Of a stretch of DNA of 64,000 nucleotides, positions 23,148 through 34,300 are shown in pieces; within the stretch, counting starts at the first letter, position 1, and each line of letters opens with the position of its first letter. A program made the position numbers and the translations under genes. Source of the stretch: Botryococcus braunii (Eukaryota > Chlorophyta > Trebouxiophyceae); the NCBI GenBank assembly GCA_002005505.1, contig KV908439.1, forward strand, positions 35,001 through 99,000, read 5' to 3'. Below the pieces are notes generated by a model. That model made no database searches, was not told the DNA's origin, and worked only from the letters and a program-made list of their open reading frames with translations.

Positions 23148-25004
23148 CTATTCGCTAGCATCCTTGCGGCTTGTCCCAGGTCGGTGTCGTTTGTCAGCGG
23201 CTAAGTACTCAAGTACTTCTTCATCGTCCACAAGGTCGCGAGAGGGGACGGCATCCGCAATCTGGTCACATAAAGGGCATAGCCAGGGTCCCCTGGGTAC
23301 CCGGGCCAGTGCAGGCTCCAAACAGTCGATGTGGTATCCGTGGTTGCCGAGGTCACATAGTAGCATGGTCTCCTCATCATCTCTTCCCGTGCATACTTGG
23401 CACGGTACATCTTCCATAAGCGGCGGGCTGTCAGTACGCATACGCGGTGTAGTCTTAGGTTCTTGGCTGGCCATAGCGGCAGAACGGCCAGATATAGTCT
23501 CCGTAGGCGGCTGCAGGTCATAAATCTGTGTTGATTCAATTCTCATCTCCGGAAGGCAGTCCCTGGAAGGGGGTGCATCATCCTCCGGGGTCGTCATGCG
23601 GCGTAGGGTTGGTGAAGTTACTATCTCTCCGCGCTGGGTGGTATCGTGCGCGGGTGGCGGGTAAGGTTGGTCCAGGTCCATTGTGTCTCCAGCAGGCGGC
23701 ATATTTTCCTTGTCAAAGGTCATGGTGTAGCAGTGCATGTGGTTCTCCTCATTATTTTCTTCTTCTAACGGCGGCGGCGGCGGCTCTTCACTGTAGTCTT
23801 CTCCGGGGGGCGGCATTAGGCGTAGACGGGAAAGGCAATCCACATTCCCATGCAAGGTCCCCGAGCGGTGCTGGATGTCAAAGTCATATTCTTGTAGTTC
23901 GATGGCGTATCGTGCTAGTTTGCCGGACAAATTGCGTGAAGTGAGTAACCACTTCAAAGCTTTGTGGTCTGTTACTATAGTAAATTGAACTCCATAGAGG
24001 TAGGGGCGGAATAGCTTCACGGCCCACACTATGGCAAGCAGCTCCCCATCCGTTGGAGAGTAGCTGAGCTCTGCTCCTTGTAAAGTTTTGCTGGCGTATG
24101 CGATCACATGGTCACCATCCTCGAACTCCTGGCCCAGAATGGCGGCGGCGGCTCCGGGCTGCCAATCAGTGTATAGGGTGAATTTCTTGCTGAAGTCGGG
24201 GTATCGTAAAAGCGGCGCATCCACTAGCATAGCCTTGATGGCTTCAAAAGCGGCTTGGCAGTCAGTGGTCCAGTTGAAAACAATCCCCTTTCTCGTAAGC
24301 CGCGTCAATGGGGCAGATATGGCGGCCATGTTGTGCAGAAATCTCCTGTAGTAGTTTGCAAGTCCCAAAAAGGACCTGACTTCGGTCACGTTCGTTGGCG
24401 GTGCTGCGTTGAGAACTGCCTCAACCTTGGAAGGGTTGGGCTTTATGCCTTGGGGCGTGATAATGTATCCTAAGTACAACACTTCACTGCAACATAACTC
24501 ACACTTGGCCGGGTTGGCTCTAAAGCCCACCGCACGGAAGCGTTCAAGCACTAACTTCAAATGAGTGAGGTGGTCCTTAAATGTGCGGCTGTATACCAAA
24601 CAATCATCTAAATAAATGACACAACACTTGCCTATTAAGTCTTGCAATAGAGTGTTAACAAATCTCTGAAGCGTAGCCGGGGCGTTACGCAAGCCGAACG
24701 GCATTGATACAAACTCGAATAAACCTTCTTTGGTGGTAAAAGCGGTCTTTGCACGGTCCTCTGGGGCTACTGGTATCAACCAAAAGGCTGATTTGCAGTC
24801 AATCTTACTTAAATACTCCACCCCCTGACCTAAGGAATCTAGGGTCTCGTCTATCCTAGGCATGGGGTAGTTGTCACGTCTGGTAACTGCATTTAATGGA
24901 CGGTAGTCAATACAAAACCGGACAGAGCCATCCGGCTTGCCTACTAACACAGGCGAACTAGACCAAGGAGAGCTGGAAGGCACTATCACTCCAGCCTCTA
25001 GCAT
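23148..25004 (-). CDS. Gypsy-2 pol, 3' half: reverse transcriptase, RNase H, degenerate PHD finger
   Basis: 618 residues read from the copia target site. RT motifs include [37 protein letters not shown] and catalytic YLDDCLVYS at about 132. RNase H includes [19 protein letters not shown] and [14 protein letters not shown]-like finger lies at about 535-575 ([22 protein letters not shown]). One expected cysteine of the C4HC3 set is missing, because the second pair reads CDLG instead of CDxC. Loss of one zinc ligand suggests weak or altered folding. The frame is the continuation of the 34371-31364 ORF; the apparent ATG is an internal codon. The integrase is absent downstream. Confidence 0.88.
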   Translation of the reverse strand: MLEAGVIVPSSSPWSSSPVLVGKPDGSVRFCIDYRPLNAVTRRDNYPMPRIDETLDSLGQGVEYLSKIDCKSAFWLIPVAPEDRAKTAFTTKEGLFEFVSMPFGLRNAPATLQRFVNTLLQDLIGKCCVIYLDDCLVYSRTFKDHLTHLKLVLERFRAVGFRANPAKCELCCSEVLYLGYIITPQGIKPNPSKVEAVLNAAPPTNVTEVRSFLGLANYYRRFLHNMAAISAPLTRLTRKGIVFNWTTDCQAAFEAIKAMLVDAPLLRYPDFSKKFTLYTDWQPGAAAAILGQEFEDGDHVIAYASKTLQGAELSYSPTDGELLAIVWAVKLFRPYLYGVQFTIVTDHKALKWLLTSRNLSGKLARYAIELQEYDFDIQHRSGTLHGNVDCLSRLRLMPPPGEDYSEEPPPPPLEEENNEENHMHCYTMTFDKENMPPAGDTMDLDQPYPPPAHDTTQRGEIVTSPTLRRMTTPEDDAPPSRDCLPEMRIESTQIYDLQPPTETISGRSAAMASQEPKTTPRMRTDSPPLMEDVPCQVCTGRDDEETMLLCDLGNHGYHIDCLEPALARVPRGPWLCPLCDQIADAVPSRDLVDDEEVLEYLAADKRHRPGTSRKDASE

Positions 25005-25007
25005 TTT
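25003..25007 (+). repeat. Copia target duplication, left (ATTTT)
   Basis: ATTTT directly precedes the 5' LTR and is repeated at 31364-31368 after the 3' LTR. Confidence 0.9.
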
Positions 25008-25373
25008 TGTTGAGTTCTGAACATTATTATTGAATGCCTTGTGCTTTAAGTGATCTTCATGTGTGCACTATTAGGATATGGGTCCATTGAGAACATAAGG
25101 TACCTTGAGACACGGCAGATTCTGGACGTTTTCGAACATAAGGTACAATCCTATCTAGATCACACGTTTGTCGGATGAACTCTTAAGGCTGCCCCACCGG
25201 AGTGAATACCAACTGGTTGTGAAAGATGCTGGGCATCACCAGATGCTAGTCTTGTCCGACAGTTGTGTGTGGCACTCAGCAGACAGTCGTACGGACTGTA
25301 GCTGGAGTAACTTCGTCTATTGACGGCCTGTCTGCTTTGTACAGGGAAAGCCGATTGCCCATAACCTTTCACA
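25008..25373 (+). repeat. Copia 5' LTR
   Basis: Begins TGTTGAGTTCTGAAC and ends ATAACCTTTCACA (TG..CA). It contains two AACATAAGGTAC motifs at about 25092-25103 and 25135-25146. Matches 30998-31363. Confidence 0.95.
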
Positions 25374-25387
25374 GGTTATGGGCCCAC
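25374..25387 (+). promoter_or_regulatory. Copia primer-binding site, internal initiator tRNA-Met type
   Basis: GGTTATGGGCCCAC directly follows the 5' LTR. It is complementary to the anticodon-loop region of eukaryotic initiator tRNA-Met (GUGGGCCCAUAACC in plants). This indicates half-tRNA priming as known for Drosophila copia and Ty5, rather than use of the tRNA 3' end. Confidence 0.75.
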
Positions 25388-25763
25388 GCCCTTCCAGCTG
25401 AGCCAAGTAAAAGCAGGAGTGAAGGTCGTCTACGGATGGGTCAGACGTAAGCGTCAACAAAGGAGCTCGAGCATGGCGCAGCGGCGCAAGGGAACTCGAG
25501 TGTACCAGGACCATTATCTTACTCACAGTTTACCTTTCTGGGAAATTCATAATTGAAGTTTTAGCTGTGCTTTATCATTCATAGACGTTGTCTAGAAGCA
25601 CTGAGTGAGTCGGGCCGGACTCCGGCGCAAACTTCTGAGGGGAACATATCTGCTACTACTGTGCAAGACTGGCTGGTAAATTTCCATGACATGGAGGGAA
25701 TTGTAGGGTATTGCTGCATTCCAGAAGTTTATGAGTAAGTTTGGCTGGTGAAGTGACAATAGT

Positions 25764-28700
25764 ATGACAAAAAGGGGCAAAGAAAAGGAAAGTAGCAGTG
25801 AAACAGCAATGTCTCAACCTGGAGAAGTCAGTGGGGCCACTCCAGGGCAGTCTATGACCGGGACACAATCAGCCACTGCAGAACCAAAGGTGGAGATTGA
25901 CAAGGCAGCCTACATCCCCAATACCTCTAATCCAAAGATGACTGTCATGCTTGATGATGGAGGGCGCAATTTTGAATTTTGGTATGAAAATTTGGAGGCG
26001 TGCGCAAACACCAAGGGGGTCAGAGCGGCTTTGGAGAGGCCAATGCCAGGGTCGGTGGAGAACTCAGCCATCAAGCAGTGGCTGATCCAGTCAGTTCCAG
26101 TCATCTGGCATTCTCAGATCTCATGCCACAAAGCAGCGTTCGACTTCATCGCGTGGGTGAAGAACAGTCACACTGGAGGGAGCAACCAAGACATCAACCT
26201 TGAGTGGTACAAGGAAATGGAGCAGGGCATCAAGACAGGGGAGACACTCAAGGTCTACCTCTACAGAATGATGGATCTGGCTACAAGTCTCAGAAACAAC
26301 GCGTTCATCCTCTTGGACCACAATGTTGGGGAGCTGATGGTGAAGGGCCTCCCTCCTGTGCTGAGGCTCGAGTCCCTGGAGGTTATGGCAACCGACAAGC
26401 CGCCATTGGAGCTGATTCAAAGAATCCTGCGCGCCGCAGCCAGCCGTGGGTACAAGGACCCACCTGCAGAGGGAACACCTCAGGCCATGGCAGCTGCAGC
26501 AGTGGCTGGTCCCTCTGGGGGGGTAGCTGGAGCGTCATCAAGCGCTGGAGCTGCACCAGGAGTGGGAGCAGTACCGGGAGTTGGAGCAGCACTACCAGCA
26601 AACGAACAGCCTCCCGCTGGCCCCTCTGCAACTACTTTTGGTGGCAGGGGGCGTGGACCTGGCAGGGCAAGAAGGCCCAGAGAGGAGCTTACATGCCACT
26701 TCTGCAAGGCAAAGGGCCACTTCATGACTGACTGCGGACCGCTCAGGCAGCTGCAGGCTCTGCATCAAAACATGCAAGCGGCAAGCGTTGGGCCTGCAGC
26801 TTACTGGGGCCAGGGAGGCCCACAGTCGTCTCCTCAAGCCTGGTGGGACCATGGATCTGGCCGGGGTGGCCCGCCTTCATCCGCTTCCAGCCCTGGACCT
26901 CCTTCAGCATATAACTATCCAACAAGTCAACACACGTTTCCGGGGTGGCATTTACCACCTCCACCCCCTCCTTCTGGTGAGGCGATGTTTGTCTCTCTCA
27001 ATGTGCTTGCCCCAACTTCGCATGGAGCTAGCAGCACATCTTGGTTAATAGATAGTGGTGCCTCTGTGCATATAGTCAATGATCTCTCATTGCTCCATAA
27101 TCCAGTTATGCATAGACAGCCTCTTCCTCTGCACTTGGCAACCTCAGACGCCAAGGGAGGAATCATTGCATCTGGGTCTGTATGCCTTGTGAATGCAAGG
27201 CACGAAGTATTCTGGCTGCACAATGTGCAGTGTGTTCCTTCTGCGCATACCAACCTCATTTCAGTCACTGGTGCAATTCAGGATGGAGCATCTTTCCTGA
27301 CTGACACTGCAGGTGGTTACACAGCCATGAAGGGACCTGAAGGGTGGTGTGGAGATATCACCCGCGCACGAGGTCTGTTTTTTTTGGAGTTTGTTAGTCC
27401 TGTCAGAGGGCAGCAAGTTGGCTGCAGACATATTGATCACATGGCTGAGGCATCTCATCTTAGGAAAGGACACGTGTGTAGCGAGAGATCTCTGTGGCAT
27501 GCTAGGTTAGGTCATCCTGGTGCCAGCAGCATGCAGAGGTTCTCCAAGGAAGATCTGGTTACAGGAATCAATATCTCCCTTGCTCCCTGCTCTGAGTGCC
27601 CCAAGCACTGTGAATCGTGTATACAAGGGAAACACTCCAGACCTCCTTTCCCTGTATCTTCCAGGCCTGCACATCACCCACTCGATAGAGTCCATGTGGA
27701 TACTGTGGGTCCCATATCACCTCCTGCCATCACAGGTGAACGATATTGGGTCACTGTAGTGGATGAAAGTTCACACCAAGTTGCCTCCCTGCCTGTGAAG
27801 TCAAAGGATTGCATCCCAAAGGCTGTGATAGACCTGCTCCGTTTTTGGCAGACCCAACGAGGCACGGTTGTGAAGTGTGTGAGGACTGACAGGGGTTCAG
27901 AGTTCCTGAACCAGCAATTCAAAGAGTTTTGTGCTCAGCAGGGCACTAAGATGGAGTCCTCAGCGCCCTACACGCCTCAGCAGAATGGGGTGGCGGAGAG
28001 GATGAATAGGACCCTGAAGGAGCGAACAAGGACTCTGTTGGTCCATGCTGCAGCAGACCCCTCCCTTTGGAAGGAGGCGCTTGAGACAGCTACCCTCCTC
28101 TACAATGTGGGTCCTACTTCAGGCAGGTCGCTGACCCCCATGGAATTATTCTTTGGTGTCAAACCTGATGTGTCTGTGCTGCGCACGTTTGGCTGTGTAG
28201 CCCATGTGCACATTCCCAGTGGCCAAAGGTCTGTTTTTGGGCCCAAGACCATCCCTGGGATGTTTACTGGTTATTGTCCCCAGTCTAAAGCGTATCGTGT
28301 GTACGTGGGGAATGGAGTGTGGAAGGAGAGTAGGGACGTCAGCTTTATCGAGCACTTGAGGGGGGCTGAGAGAGTGGGTCTATCAAAGGTCCAGCCTGGG
28401 TCTGTCTATGATTCTAGGATATCACCCCCCCTTGGCAGTGAGAATCTGGCAACGCCTCAAGCAATTCCCTCTGCTGCTCCACCCACGTTCTGGGATGAGG
28501 AGGATGACCATGGAGTGGAGACGCTTTCCACTGGGGCTCCTGGGACCTCTGAACTTTGTGCTGGGGATCAGTCTGGAGACGGGACTACAGCAGCACATGA
28601 CCAAGGAAACCCCACCAGCCTGGATTCTACTGTTGGGACCCCAGAACCATCTCAGCACTCGTGGTCGGTGCTTGAGCATATGCAGAATCTGGCCAGGGGG

Positions 28701-30977
28701 GGTGTAGAAACTCAATCCCAGGTAGAAAAAATGCAGAAGGTACAAGAGGGGTTGCGAATGCAGGGGAAGTCACAAATTCCCCTTCCTCCAGGGACCACCC
28801 TTACAAGGGAGCAGCGTTATGTACAGCGCGTGGCTAGGAGAGAGCATTCTGACATCCCATTGCATGCCCCTGACCCAGGTCAGGCAATTGTGAGTGAGCC
28901 AAACATGGTTGGTCTCCCTGATATGCAGGGGCAGGTTGAGACAGTCGAGGCTATGTTCGGTGCAGATGTAAGAGATGAGAGCAGTGGGTTAGACATGCCA
29001 GCAGTAGGGGAAGCTGGTGCCCAATCCCAGTCACTGGCTAGTCATGCTTATGGTGTGCAGGCTGACATTGTAGGCGCAGCTCAGGCAAGTCTGGGTAGTG
29101 TGCCCAAGTGTGAGTCCAGGAGAGAGAGAGAGCTGCTGCTCCCCTCTGCATTGCGGAAGGTGCGAGAATGTAAGGGTGCTGCACATGAGTCCAGTAGTCA
29201 AGGAGAGAGAGAGAGACTTGAGAAGGAATCAGATAATCCCGGCAGTACTGCCCAGTCCCAGCATAAGGTACATAATGTACCTTATTCTGGCAACCAGGGA
29301 GAGAGAGAGAGAGAAGGGAACAGCATCAGTAAGGCTGACAGCCCTGCTGCACCACAGCATAAGGTACAGAGTGTACCTTCTGTCACGTTGGGAAAAGTTC
29401 ACGTGCCCTCAAACTTGAGGGAAGCCCAGCGCTCACCTCAGTGGGAGTTTTGGCAGCAGGCAATGCAAGAGGAGATGGAGTCTTTAGACACCCATGAGGT
29501 TATGCAGTATGTGGAAAGACCCCATGGGCAGAAAGTTATCCCTGTTCATTGGATTTTTTCTACAAAAAACGATGCACATGGGAATGTCACTCGGTTTAAA
29601 GCAAGATTGGTTGCCCAGGGTTGCAGACAGATTCCTGGTATAGATGTTGGTGAGGTTTTTGCACCTACCAGCAGCTATGGTGCTAGGAGAGCTGTGCTGG
29701 CAGTGGCTGCCACACAAAATCTTGAGATCCACCAAGTGGATATCAAGACAGCTTTTCTCAATGGGGAGTTGGAGGAAGAGGTCTATGTGACCCAACCACC
29801 AGGATTTGAGAATGGCAACACGAGAGTTGTGTGCAAGCTCAGGAAGGCACTCTACGGTCTTAAGCAAGCCCCACGGGCTTGGCACAAGACCTTGAGCGAC
29901 AAGTTGAGCGTGATGGGGTATAGTGTGTGCAAGAGCGACGCTGGGGTATACATCAGGAGGGCCCCTGATGGTAATCTGTCGTTTATTCTTGTTTATGTCG
30001 ATGATCTTCTCATAGTTGCCAGAGTGGTTGCAGAGATTGAGTGGGGGAAAGAGTTATTGAAGAAGGACTTCACCATCCATGATTTGGGAGAGGTGAATGA
30101 TTTCCTGGGGTGTCAGGTCCTACGCAATAGAGTTCAGGGCACTATTTCCATGAGTTGCACTCCCAAGATTGATGCTCTTGTGGAGAAGTTTGGCGTTGCT
30201 GATGATGGACGTGGGGTTGATACCCCCATGTCCAAGGACTTCGTGGCTAGCAGCAGACCCGAGTCCTCAGATGGTATGTCATATGGGGCTGGTACCCCTC
30301 TGCCACCTGGTCATCGATACTGCGAGTTAATTGGATCGTTACTGTACATAGCCAATACGACCCGGCCTGACATTTCTCAGGCTGTTGGAGTGTTGTCAAG
30401 GTATAGAATGACACCCACTACCTCACACTGGAATGAGGCCATTCGAGTGCTGAAGTACTTGAGAGATACCAGAGAGTTAGCTCTTACTCTGGGTGGAAAG
30501 GGCCCTGAGCTAGAAGGCTATGTTGATGCCGACTATGCTGGGGACCTGGATCACAGGTATTCCACCACTGGCTATGTTCTATCAGTCTATGGTAGTGCCG
30601 TGGTTTGGGGAAGCAAGAAGCAGAGCTCAGTTGCTACCTCAACTGTGCAAGCTGAGTTTATGGCAGCTGGCCATATTGTGAAGGAAGCCAACTGGCTAAG
30701 GGGCTTCTTGGAAGAGATAGGGGCTGCACCTTGGAGGGTCAAAATTTTCTGTGACAACCAAGGATGCATTTCTAATTTACGGAACCCCCTGTATTCCAAA
30801 TTCACAAAGCACGTTGCAGTAAGCTTCCACTACGCTAGGGAAGCTATGGCACTTGGGCAGGTAGATATCCTCTATGTGGAATCTGCACGCAATGTGGCTG
30901 ACATTATGACCAAGCCACTTGCCAAGCCCGTGTTTGTTGGTCATCGTGATTCACTAGGTTTGAGAAGATACACTTAA
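25764..30977 (+). CDS. Copia Gag-Pol polyprotein
   Basis: 1,737 residues in a single frame. Gag ends with a CCHC knuckle, CHFCKAKGHFMTDC, at about 310. The protease has WLIDSGASVHI at about 426. The pre-integrase HxxxGH region (WHARLGHPGASS) is at about 577. The integrase core shows HVDTVGP, DRGSEF and NGVAERMNRTLKE (642-745). After a long variable linker rich in GERER and CATAAGGTAC-encoded HKV repeats, RT starts at about 1230, with YVDDLLIVA at about 1410. RNase H shows YVDADYAGD, SSVATSTVQAEFMA and DNQGCISN (about 1585-1680). The order PR-IN-RT-RH is diagnostic of Ty1/copia. All catalytic residues are present and no stop interrupts the frame. Production of Gag without Pol must use another mechanism, since no frameshift or stop separates them. 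Confidence 0.95.
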   Translation: MTKRGKEKESSSETAMSQPGEVSGATPGQSMTGTQSATAEPKVEIDKAAYIPNTSNPKMTVMLDDGGRNFEFWYENLEACANTKGVRAALERPMPGSVENSAIKQWLIQSVPVIWHSQISCHKAAFDFIAWVKNSHTGGSNQDINLEWYKEMEQGIKTGETLKVYLYRMMDLATSLRNNAFILLDHNVGELMVKGLPPVLRLESLEVMATDKPPLELIQRILRAAASRGYKDPPAEGTPQAMAAAAVAGPSGGVAGASSSAGAAPGVGAVPGVGAALPANEQPPAGPSATTFGGRGRGPGRARRPREELTCHFCKAKGHFMTDCGPLRQLQALHQNMQAASVGPAAYWGQGGPQSSPQAWWDHGSGRGGPPSSASSPGPPSAYNYPTSQHTFPGWHLPPPPPPSGEAMFVSLNVLAPTSHGASSTSWLIDSGASVHIVNDLSLLHNPVMHRQPLPLHLATSDAKGGIIASGSVCLVNARHEVFWLHNVQCVPSAHTNLISVTGAIQDGASFLTDTAGGYTAMKGPEGWCGDITRARGLFFLEFVSPVRGQQVGCRHIDHMAEASHLRKGHVCSERSLWHARLGHPGASSMQRFSKEDLVTGINISLAPCSECPKHCESCIQGKHSRPPFPVSSRPAHHPLDRVHVDTVGPISPPAITGERYWVTVVDESSHQVASLPVKSKDCIPKAVIDLLRFWQTQRGTVVKCVRTDRGSEFLNQQFKEFCAQQGTKMESSAPYTPQQNGVAERMNRTLKERTRTLLVHAAADPSLWKEALETATLLYNVGPTSGRSLTPMELFFGVKPDVSVLRTFGCVAHVHIPSGQRSVFGPKTIPGMFTGYCPQSKAYRVYVGNGVWKESRDVSFIEHLRGAERVGLSKVQPGSVYDSRISPPLGSENLATPQAIPSAAPPTFWDEEDDHGVETLSTGAPGTSELCAGDQSGDGTTAAHDQGNPTSLDSTVGTPEPSQHSWSVLEHMQNLARGGVETQSQVEKMQKVQEGLRMQGKSQIPLPPGTTLTREQRYVQRVARREHSDIPLHAPDPGQAIVSEPNMVGLPDMQGQVETVEAMFGADVRDESSGLDMPAVGEAGAQSQSLASHAYGVQADIVGAAQASLGSVPKCESRRERELLLPSALRKVRECKGAAHESSSQGERERLEKESDNPGSTAQSQHKVHNVPYSGNQGEREREGNSISKADSPAAPQHKVQSVPSVTLGKVHVPSNLREAQRSPQWEFWQQAMQEEMESLDTHEVMQYVERPHGQKVIPVHWIFSTKNDAHGNVTRFKARLVAQGCRQIPGIDVGEVFAPTSSYGARRAVLAVAATQNLEIHQVDIKTAFLNGELEEEVYVTQPPGFENGNTRVVCKLRKALYGLKQAPRAWHKTLSDKLSVMGYSVCKSDAGVYIRRAPDGNLSFILVYVDDLLIVARVVAEIEWGKELLKKDFTIHDLGEVNDFLGCQVLRNRVQGTISMSCTPKIDALVEKFGVADDGRGVDTPMSKDFVASSRPESSDGMSYGAGTPLPPGHRYCELIGSLLYIANTTRPDISQAVGVLSRYRMTPTTSHWNEAIRVLKYLRDTRELALTLGGKGPELEGYVDADYAGDLDHRYSTTGYVLSVYGSAVVWGSKKQSSVATSTVQAEFMAAGHIVKEANWLRGFLEEIGAAPWRVKIFCDNQGCISNLRNPLYSKFTKHVAVSFHYAREAMALGQVDILYVESARNVADIMTKPLAKPVFVGHRDSLGLRRYT

Positions 30978-30997
30978 AGCATGCAGGCAAGGGGAAG

Positions 30998-31363
30998 TGT
31001 TGAGTTCTGAACATTATTATTGAATGCCTTGTGCTTTAAGTGATCTTCATGTGTGCACTATTAGGATATGGGTCCATTGAGAACATAAGGTACCTTGAGA
31101 CACGGCAGATTCTGGACGTTTTCGAACATAAGGTACAATCCTATCTAGATCACACGTTTGTCGGATGAACTCTTAAGGCTGCCCCACCGGAGTGAATACC
31201 AACTGGTTGTGAAAGATGCTGGGCATCACCAGATGCTAGTCTTGTCCGACAGTTGTGTGTGGCACTCAGCAGACAGTCGTACGGACTGTAGCTGGAGTAA
31301 CTTCGTCTATTGACGGCCTGTCTGCTTTGTACAGGGAAAGCCGATTGCCCATAACCTTTCACA
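30998..31363 (+). repeat. Copia 3' LTR
   Basis: 366 bp, same as the 5' LTR by eye. The truncated gypsy-2 frame runs into it and ends at 31150, giving that ORF about 70 foreign C-terminal residues. Confidence 0.95.
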
Positions 31364-34300
31364 ATTTTGTGAACTTCTTCCTCGATCACCTGATCCTCCG
31401 AACGGGACAAGCGATAAGGGCGTGTTTTAATGGGGACCGCATCCCCAGTGTCTATGCGGTGGTGCATCAAGGTGGTTCTTTCTTGTACTATACCTGGGGT
31501 AAATACATCCTTGTACTCATGTACTAATCTCTCAATCTCTTGTTCTCTCATAGGACCCAATTTTCGCATCCCGGTGGTGATTTTTAACATGGGATCGGGG
31601 TCCTGTTTCATCTTTTCAGTATTTATTATCTCTCTCAACTTCTGCATACCAGGATCTTCCTTCCTAAGGGAGGTGGGGACACGAACAATTATGACTGGCC
31701 ATCTGGTAGGGCCATAACGACGTCGCGGACCTGCAGGGTCCTCTCCCGGGGCTGTGAAAAGCTGCACACCAGGAGGGTATTGTTTGATGATCTCAAATTG
31801 CTCCATTACTGTAGGAAACCAAGGGGCAGAAGGCCACCATGGTAGCACAAGTACTGCACTAGTGGTAAAGGGACTACTGGTGAAACACGCGAGACAGTGA
31901 TTCACAACTCTGTCAATTATCGAAAAAGGTGGGTTGCAATATATACTCAAATGGGTCCAGCTCTGCTGTAAACAATCGTCCTCAGTGGACCAATACAAAG
32001 GTAACTGAGAGTTGTGACCTTGGAGATCACAACATGCGTCGAGGTCAAAAGGACCCCACTGTGTTTCAATTTCTCTAAAAATATTAGTTTCTAACATCCA
32101 ATCTTGAGTCATGTAGGGATGGGCTGCTAACTCAAGCTCTCGACCCTCGTTGCTTACTGTCGCCATATAAATCTCAATCTCACTTTCGGAAGAGAAAGCC
32201 TCATGCTCCTCCGAATACTCTTCCTCCTCATCGGAGGGTTCAGTACTAGAAATTTCTCCCTCACTCCCGGAATAAAGGTCTGTTTCTTCCTGGGATTCTT
32301 CTGACAGATCGTTCTCAATGTTTATAATTTCGTTCGGTAGGCCGGGTACCCCCGGTACCCCTGGGTCGGCGGGATGACCCGCGGGACCATCGATTTCTAT
32401 TCCTGGGACTCTCGCGACGCAAAATCGGTTGCAGCTTTTACTGGCAGGCATGACAGTGATGGGAACTCTCCCCATAATTTGTGGTTCTATTCGAAAAGAC
32501 ATCTCTTGCTTGGCGAAGCTTATCTCGGCGTGAGCCTGAGTAAGCCAATCTGTTCCAAGAAGTACACCATAAGAAGTCGCTCCACTAACAAATACGTCCA
32601 TTGGTATTACTAAGCCCTCAACTCCTACAGGAAGCTTGCGAATAATGCCCCAAGGAGTGGACATTTTCCCATCTGCACACGAGTATCTAAGACGTGAAGG
32701 CTCAATCTGATCAATTAAATTTAACTGTCGTGCGGCTGATTGTGAAATCATTGTGTTTGTGGCACCAGTATCAATGATGCCATCCTCAAATACTAAGTCA
32801 TTGATGATTATAGGTACGGTGGCAACAGTAGTGTTCACCGGATTCCTTTGCAGGTTTGATTGTGGCATTTGCGTTGAAGGTGACTCCTCGTTGTCAGTCC
32901 TGCTAGTTGAGGTGGTCCCTCCAGAAACGTAGATAACTTCCGCATTGGTAGCTCTCGCTGGCGGCGGGTCTCGCTGTCTGTTACGCAGAAATTCCTCACG
33001 GGACTCCTTTAGCTCCTTGATTGACTTGTTGAACTCCTCCTCGCTGATGTGGTTCAGGTAGGTTTGTACGGTGAGCTTCATGGGAAGCCCTTTAATCTGC
33101 TGAATGGGTTCTGCCGTAGCTGGTGCGATGGCCACTGGTCTCCTGTAGGCGGCGGGACGTGCGGCATTAGGTAGGGGAGGCAATCCTCCAAGGTCCACGT
33201 GTGGACGCGCTGCTGGCTCCCTTGCAGGTGCAGGCGGGGGTGCTGCTGGTATTGTAGGTTCTACTGGTTGTCTCTGAGCTGGTGCAGGCCGAGGGGCGGC
33301 AGGCCTTGGTATGTTTCTTGGGTCAACTGTAGTGTCCTCCAGATTGTTGGGGCGGCGCCGAAGCAGCGGTTGGTTTGCTTCAGGTGGACTTTCTGCTGGC
33401 CTCTTAGTGGCATATATAGGATACACGGGAAAAGGATCCGTAAATCCATCATACATTATTGTGGCGTGCTCCGGGGGCGGTTGCTCGGGTTGCTGTTCAT
33501 GCTCCACAAACTTGGTGAAGTTGGCTGTGGGCTGTCGCTGTAGTTCTGCGATTTGAATTCGTAGTCTCTCCATCTCCCTTGTGAGGGTGTCAATGTCATT
33601 AATTGGGGGTGGCGCAGGTGCCTCCCTTGGTGGGTTGATTGGAGCAATCTGTCTAGGCGGTACTGCTGGTTGCGGCTGGTTGCGTCGCTCCGGAAAGTCT
33701 CGCTGACGCTGCCAATTTCTGTTGTCTCTATTGTTCTCTCTCTGATATTGCTGCGGCGGCGGGCGTGCTGCACGCTGATCCACATTGTCATCGGTGCGGC
33801 GATTCCATTGATCCATCCTCTCGCGCACCGGCACTTGTATGTTCTGGCTTGAATACATGCCCCCTAAAGGCGCGTGTCCAAATGTTTGTTCATAATCAGC
33901 TGCCAATTTTATAATGTCGGCTAACGCTCCTTTGCCGGGGTAGGTCATTTGAACCCTCTCACGTAGATGTGGTACTAGACCTTTAACAAATAGCTGTGTT
34001 ATCATTCTGGGTGGCAGAGAGTTCTGCAAATAACCCACTATTTTCCTGAATCTGTCAGCATAACTCCTAACAGTCTCATTAGATTGTTGTGCACATGTGT
34101 CTAATTTCAACATAAGGGTGTTCTCATCGAGGCCAAATCTTTCGAGAAAAGCCTCCTTGCATTCATCCCAGTCACTAAAGTCATCTTGATTTGCACGAAA
34201 CCAGGTATATGCTTCTTCACGCATTGCGTGTTTGACAAATCGTAAAACTCGATCGCCCACTATATGGTTGATCTCAATAAACAACTCAAAGGACTCAAGC

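Larger units (their letters stand above)
25008..31363 (+). mobile_element. Intact Ty1/copia LTR retrotransposon
   Basis: 6,356 bp with two 366-bp LTRs (25008-25373 and 30998-31363) that look identical throughout. It has a 5-bp ATTTT duplication, a primer-binding site after the 5' LTR, a purine tract GGCAAGGGGAAG before the 3' LTR and one uninterrupted gag-pol frame. Identical LTRs and an open ORF indicate a very recent insertion, so the element is probably still active. It lies in the gypsy-2 ORF in opposite orientation. Confidence 0.95.

Noticed and set aside
25160..25372. 70-codon minus-strand frame in the copia LTR
   Set aside because: It only repeats the C-terminal extension of the truncated gypsy-2 ORF and is LTR sequence.
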